From an uncultured Candidatus Udaeobacter sp. (GTDB lineage Bacteria > Verrucomicrobiota > Verrucomicrobiia > Chthoniobacterales > UBA10450): 9,910 bases of DNA. The position numbers and the translations under genes are program-made. Shown here piece by piece: positions 6,400 through 9,910 of this stretch. The DNA lies in assembly GCA_955652245.1 (NCBI GenBank), contig CATPAV010000110.1:1-9910 (forward strand), given 5' to 3'. The notes below the pieces were generated by a model that was given only the letters and a program-made list of their open reading frames with translations, had not been told where the DNA came from and did no database searches. Numbering within the stretch: position 1 is the first letter of the stretch; every line of letters begins with the position of its first letter.

Positions 6400-7710
6400 A
6401 TGCCGTACAAAAACATCGCGCCGCCACCGGGCGAAAGAATTTCCAGAACCGACAAATTGAACGTGCCGGACCAGCCGATTATTCCGTTCATTCGCGGGGA
6501 CGGCACCGGGCCGGACATCTGGGCCGCGAGTGTGCGCGTCTTCGATGCGGCGGTCGAAAAGACATACGGCGGTAAAAAGAAGATCGCCTGGTTTGAAGTT
6601 TTCGCCGGTCAGGCTGCGAAGGACAAATTCGATGAATGGCTACCCGATGATACGGTTGAAGCATTTCGTGAATTTCTCGTCGGTATCAAGGGTCCGCTGA
6701 CGACGCCAGTAGGCGGCGGCATTCGTTCGCTCAACGTCGCCTTGCGACAGCTTCTTGATCTTTTCGTTTGCCTGCGCCCGGTGCAGTATTTCAAAGGCGT
6801 CCCCTCGCCCGTCAAGCACCCGGAGAAAGTGGACATGGTGATCTTCCGGGAAAATACCGAAGACATCTATGCGGGCATCGAGTACGCGGCAGGCACACCA
6901 GAAGCGCAAAAGATTCTCGATTTCTTTCAGAAGGAATTTCCAAAGCAATTCGACAAAATTCGTTTCGGCACGAAGCAAAAAGCGGCGGATTTCTGGAAAG
7001 AAGTCGGCGCACCGGAAGGCGACGATGTTTGCGTAGGAATCGGCATCAAACCCGTCAGTCGTGCGGGCAGCGTGCGCTTGATCCACAGCGCGATCGTTTA
7101 CGCAATCAAGAACCAGCGCAAAAGCGTAACGCTGGTCCACAAGGGTAACATCATGAAGTTCACCGAAGGCGCGTTCCGTGACTGGGGCTATGAGATCGCG
7201 AAGCAATATTTCGGCGCCAAAGAAATCCATGGCGGACCCTGGTGCAAGATTCCGATGGAGAAGCCGGGCGCGGGAATTATCATCAAAGACGCAATTGCGG
7301 ACATCACCCTGCAACAGGTGCTGCTGCGGCCGGAAGATTTCGATGTCATCGCGACGTTGAATCTGAACGGCGATTATCTGAGCGATGCGCTTGCGGCGCA
7401 GGTGGGCGGGATCGGCATCGCGCCCGGTGGAAACATCAACTACATCACTGGTCACGCCATTTTCGAAGCGACCCACGGCACGGCGCCGAAGTACGCGAAT
7501 CAGGACAAAGTCAATCCGGGTTCAGTGATTCTCTCGGGCGAAATGATGTTCCGTTACATGGGCTGGACGGAGGCCGCCGATCTGATTCTCAAAGGATTAA
7601 AGGGTGCGATCGCGAGCAAGCGCGTCACATACGATTTTGCGCGGTTGATGGAAGGCGCGACTGAAATCAAATGCAGCGAGTTTGGCAGCAACGTGATCGA
7701 GCACATGTAA
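6400..7710 (+). CDS. icd: NADP-dependent isocitrate dehydrogenase
   Basis: Oxidises isocitrate to 2-oxoglutarate and CO2 with reduction of NADP+ (EC 1.1.1.42) in the TCA cycle; cytoplasmic homodimer. The 436-residue protein aligns from end to end with E. coli Icd (416 aa). GPLTTPVGGGIRSLNVALRQ holds Ser110, equivalent to the regulatory phosphoserine Ser113, and Arg116. Arg126, Arg150 and Tyr157 (FRENTEDIYAG), Lys248 (VHKGNIMKF), and metal ligands Asp301, Asp325 and Asp329 (NLNGDYLSDA) are all present. Lys364-Tyr365 (GTAPKYANQDK), Tyr411 and Arg415 match the NADP-specific set. An extra ~20 residues lie around 171-206. The start is fixed by the conserved KLNVPDQPIIPFIRGDGTG near the N-terminus. 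No Shine-Dalgarno is visible; a palindrome occupies that region. Appears intact. Kinase/phosphatase control is possible from Ser110, but aceK is not in the window. Confidence 0.97.
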   Translation: MPYKNIAPPPGERISRTDKLNVPDQPIIPFIRGDGTGPDIWAASVRVFDAAVEKTYGGKKKIAWFEVFAGQAAKDKFDEWLPDDTVEAFREFLVGIKGPLTTPVGGGIRSLNVALRQLLDLFVCLRPVQYFKGVPSPVKHPEKVDMVIFRENTEDIYAGIEYAAGTPEAQKILDFFQKEFPKQFDKIRFGTKQKAADFWKEVGAPEGDDVCVGIGIKPVSRAGSVRLIHSAIVYAIKNQRKSVTLVHKGNIMKFTEGAFRDWGYEIAKQYFGAKEIHGGPWCKIPMEKPGAGIIIKDAIADITLQQVLLRPEDFDVIATLNLNGDYLSDALAAQVGGIGIAPGGNINYITGHAIFEATHGTAPKYANQDKVNPGSVILSGEMMFRYMGWTEAADLILKGLKGAIASKRVTYDFARLMEGATEIKCSEFGSNVIEHM

Positions 7711-7718
7711 CTTGGAGA

Positions 7719-7838
7719 GACGGCGCGCTATCCCGTCCTAAAAATATAATGGGACGTCACGGAGGTCGTCCCTCCAACGTCCCTAAAATATTGGGACGAC
7801 ACACGCCTGCTCGCGAATCCCTTCGGAGTTCGGCTCCG
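7719..7838. repeat. Composite GGGACG/CGTCCC inverted-repeat block
   Basis: The icd-peptidase spacer is built from repeated arms: CGTCC (7734-7738), GGGACG (7751-7756), CGTCCC (7767-7772), CGTCCC (7778-7783) and GGGACG (7793-7798). Two of the possible hairpins have A/T-only or nearly A/T-only loops (7739-7750 and 7784-7792). A GACGG/CCGTC stem (7719-7723/7733-7737) precedes the block and a CGGAG/CTCCG stem (7824-7828/7834-7838) follows. Lying 9 bp after the icd stop, it could stop transcription or stabilise the mRNA end, although no classic T-run follows. The remaining bases to 7914 show no further feature I can support. Confidence 0.6.
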
Positions 7839-7914
7839 CTCAGTGCAGGCTCCGGTCGTTCCTCCGATTGACGATCGCGCTTTCATCGGCGCAAATTTTA
7901 GTTTAGCTCTGCGC

Positions 7915-9910
7915 ATGTTCTTTGAATTTCGCTTTGGACGCTTCGCCAAATTTTCGTTTTATTTTGCACTGATCGCTTTGCTTGCAATCGGGACCGGGAA
8001 TGCCGCATCGCAAAAACGAAACATCACCGAAAAAGATCTGTTCGATTTTGTCTGGATCGGCGATCCGCAAATCTCACCGGACGGGACCCGCGTCGTTTTT
8101 GTACGCGTCACGGTGAATGAAAAAAAGGAAGATCGATCTGGTCTGTGCCGGTCGCGGGCGGGGAAGAACCGCATCAACTGACAAAAGGCGATCACGACTC
8201 GGCCCCGCGCTGGTCGCCAGACGGAAAATTTTTGCTCTTCTTGCGCGCCACGGAAACGGATGGCAAACCCGAGCCGCCGCAATTGTCGATCTTACCGATG
8301 TTGGGCGGCGATTCATTCTCGTTCACCGATCTGCCGAAGGGTGCGAGCAATCCGGTCTGGGCGCCGGATGGCAAAACGATCGCCTTCGCCAGTGACACAA
8401 ACGCGGAGGACCTGGCCAAACAAGAAAAGAAAAAGCGCAAAGAAGAGGAATTGAAAAAGGCTGTGCGCGAAAGTTCGCCGTTTCCCACCCCCGTCACAAA
8501 AGGTTCAAACAAACCGGGCGCGACACCGAAGAGCGAACCGGAGGCGGTTGCAAAAAAAGCGGAGGCCGAAGCGGAACATGAGAGCGACATTCATGTGATC
8601 ACACGGGCGGTTTATCGGGAAGACAATGAAGGTTATCTCGACCCGAAGCACCCGAATCATATTTGGATCGTAATGGCGCCGCGCACTGCGGATGAAAAGG
8701 TGCAGCCAAAGCAATTGACTTCCGGCCGATTTAACGAGGAGAACATCGTTTGGTCGAAGGACGGCGCGCAGATCTACTTCACCTCGCTGCGCGTGGATGA
8801 GCCGTACTACGAACTGCCGAAGACCGGACTGTATTCGATTAGCCCGAACGGTGGAAACGCAACGAAGCTCAACTCGATCGACATGGGAATTGATGCTTTG
8901 TCGCTGAGTCCAGACGGCAAACAAGTCGCGTTTGTCGCCTCGACCACGCAGCCAGTGAATTCCTATACGCAGCCAGATTTATGGGTTGTCGATCTTTCGC
9001 CGAACGCGAAACCGCGGAATCTGACCGCGACGTTTGATTTCGATGTCGGCGATGGAGTGTTTGGTGATAACACAGCTCCGCGCGCGGGCGGTGCGAATGT
9101 TCCATTATGGACAACCGACGGGCGCGGTCTGATCGAGGTCTGCGGAAAAGAAGGCAAAACAATTCTTGCCTCATTCGATGTCGGAAGCGGCGCAGAAACC
9201 GATCTCACACGTGGCAATTAGGCGGTCCTCCGTTTTCGCGCATCCGCAGACAGATCGAAAATCGTCTACACCGCATCGACACCGACCCGGATAAACGATC
9301 TCTTTGCGATGGAAGGCAGCGGCGGCGAGCCGCTCCAATTAACGCACATCAACGACGAGCTTTTCTCGAAACTCAATCTCACCGAGCCGGAAGAGATTTC
9401 ATATCAGAGTTTCGACGGGAAAAGCATTCAGGCGTGGGTGCAGAAACCACCAGACTTTAACCCGGCGAAAAAATATCCGCTCATTCTCGACATCCACGGC
9501 GGACCGCATGCGGCTTACGGCTACATTTTTGAGCACGAGTTTCAGTGGATGGCGGCAAAAGGTTACGTGGTGCTTTATCCAAATCCGCGCGGGAGCACGA
9601 CGTATGGGCAGGATTTCGGCAACGTGATTCAGTATCATTATCCCGGCGACGATTATAAAGATTTGATGGCCGGCGTGGATGAAGTGATTCGCCGTGGTTA
9701 TATCGACGATAAAAAACTCGGCGTGACCGGTGGAAGCGGCGGTGGCCTGCTCACGAATTGGGTTGTCGGACAAACGAACCGTTTTGCGGCGGCGGTTGCT
9801 CAGCGCGACATCGCGAGCTGGGAGGATTGGTGGTACTCCGCTGATTTTACTCTTTTTCAGCCGACTTGGTTCAAGGCGCCGCCATTTGACGACGACCAGG
9901 AGTTTAAAAC
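7915..9910 (+). pseudogene. Secreted S9-family (prolyl oligopeptidase-like) serine peptidase, frameshift and nonsense, runs off window
   Basis: Would be an exported dipeptidyl/acylaminoacyl-peptidase-type enzyme cutting short peptides. The ATG at 7915 begins a signal peptide (hydrophobic core FYFALIALLAIGTG, cleavage near GNA-AS). A beta-propeller with SPDG-type blades follows (SPDGTRVVF at ~8076, WSPDGKFLLF, WAPDGKTIAF, LSPDGKQVAF), interrupted by a Lys/Glu-rich insert at 8400-8590. The hydrolase domain has DIHGGPHA at 9489-9512 and the nucleophile motif GGSGGG with the Ser codon at 9735-9737. The triad Asp and His lie beyond the window. Two lesions break it. After NEKK the frame moves by -1 at A7 (8120-8126), from where RSIWSVPVAGGE continues the protein; unshifted translation ends at 8181 after 88 residues. 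A TAG at 9219-9221 interrupts LTRGN-AVLRFRASADRSK, probably a former CAG. Most likely a recent pseudogene; assembly error is the main alternative. Confidence 0.85.

Noticed and set aside
6640..7476. 278-residue minus-strand reading frame opposite icd
   Set aside because: It is a shadow of a highly conserved enzyme gene; its sequence has no recognisable domain or initiation signal.
7868..7897. Promoter of the S9 peptidase (TTGACG...CAAATT)
   Set aside because: The -35 is good, but the -10 matches only three of six positions at 18-bp spacing; not enough to call.
6135..9221. Stop-codon reassignment (TAA/TAG read as Gln)
   Set aside because: Both internal stops could replace Gln, but metH ends in TAG and the desaturase, fasciclin and icd genes end in TAA exactly at their conserved C-termini. 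Pseudogene decay is simpler.

Overview
The window (about 54% GC by eye) reads as ordinary chromosome from a Gram-negative bacterium, most likely a soil-type Verrucomicrobium near Chthoniobacterales. This placement is inferred, not proven. It rests on the sequence character of MetH, a broken PEP-CTERM fragment, isolated tRNA genes without encoded CCA, weak or absent Shine-Dalgarno sequences, and many short GC-rich palindromes between and even inside genes.

Layout. Positions 2-3589 (+) hold nearly all of metH, the cobalamin-dependent methionine synthase, whose first ~65 codons lie upstream of the window. Tail to tail with it, with overlapping stop codons, a membrane fatty-acid desaturase runs on the minus strand (3586-4473). 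Then come tRNA-Pro(TGG) at 4681-4754, a secreted fasciclin-domain protein (4834-5802) and tRNA-Glu(CTC) at 5942-6013. Positions 6014-6399 hold no intact gene. They contain a decayed PEP-CTERM protein tail and a cluster of palindromes that ends 10 bp before icd, NADP-dependent isocitrate dehydrogenase (6400-7710). A second palindrome-rich spacer leads to a secreted S9-family serine peptidase (from 7915, running off the window). Its reading frame is broken by one -1 frameshift and one in-frame TAG.

The genes do not form one operon or pathway. They are housekeeping genes (one-carbon metabolism, TCA cycle, membrane lipid, two tRNAs) and two exported proteins, separated by repeat-rich spacers. I do not see a new defence, secretion or biosynthetic system. 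The points most worth a second look are: a palindromic repeat and a heptamer tandem repeat carried in frame inside metH; the peptidase frameshift, which falls exactly on an A AAA AAG slippery heptamer but is accompanied by a nonsense codon; the PEP-CTERM relic; and a 12-bp copy of the tRNA-Pro 3' end 67 bp downstream of the gene.
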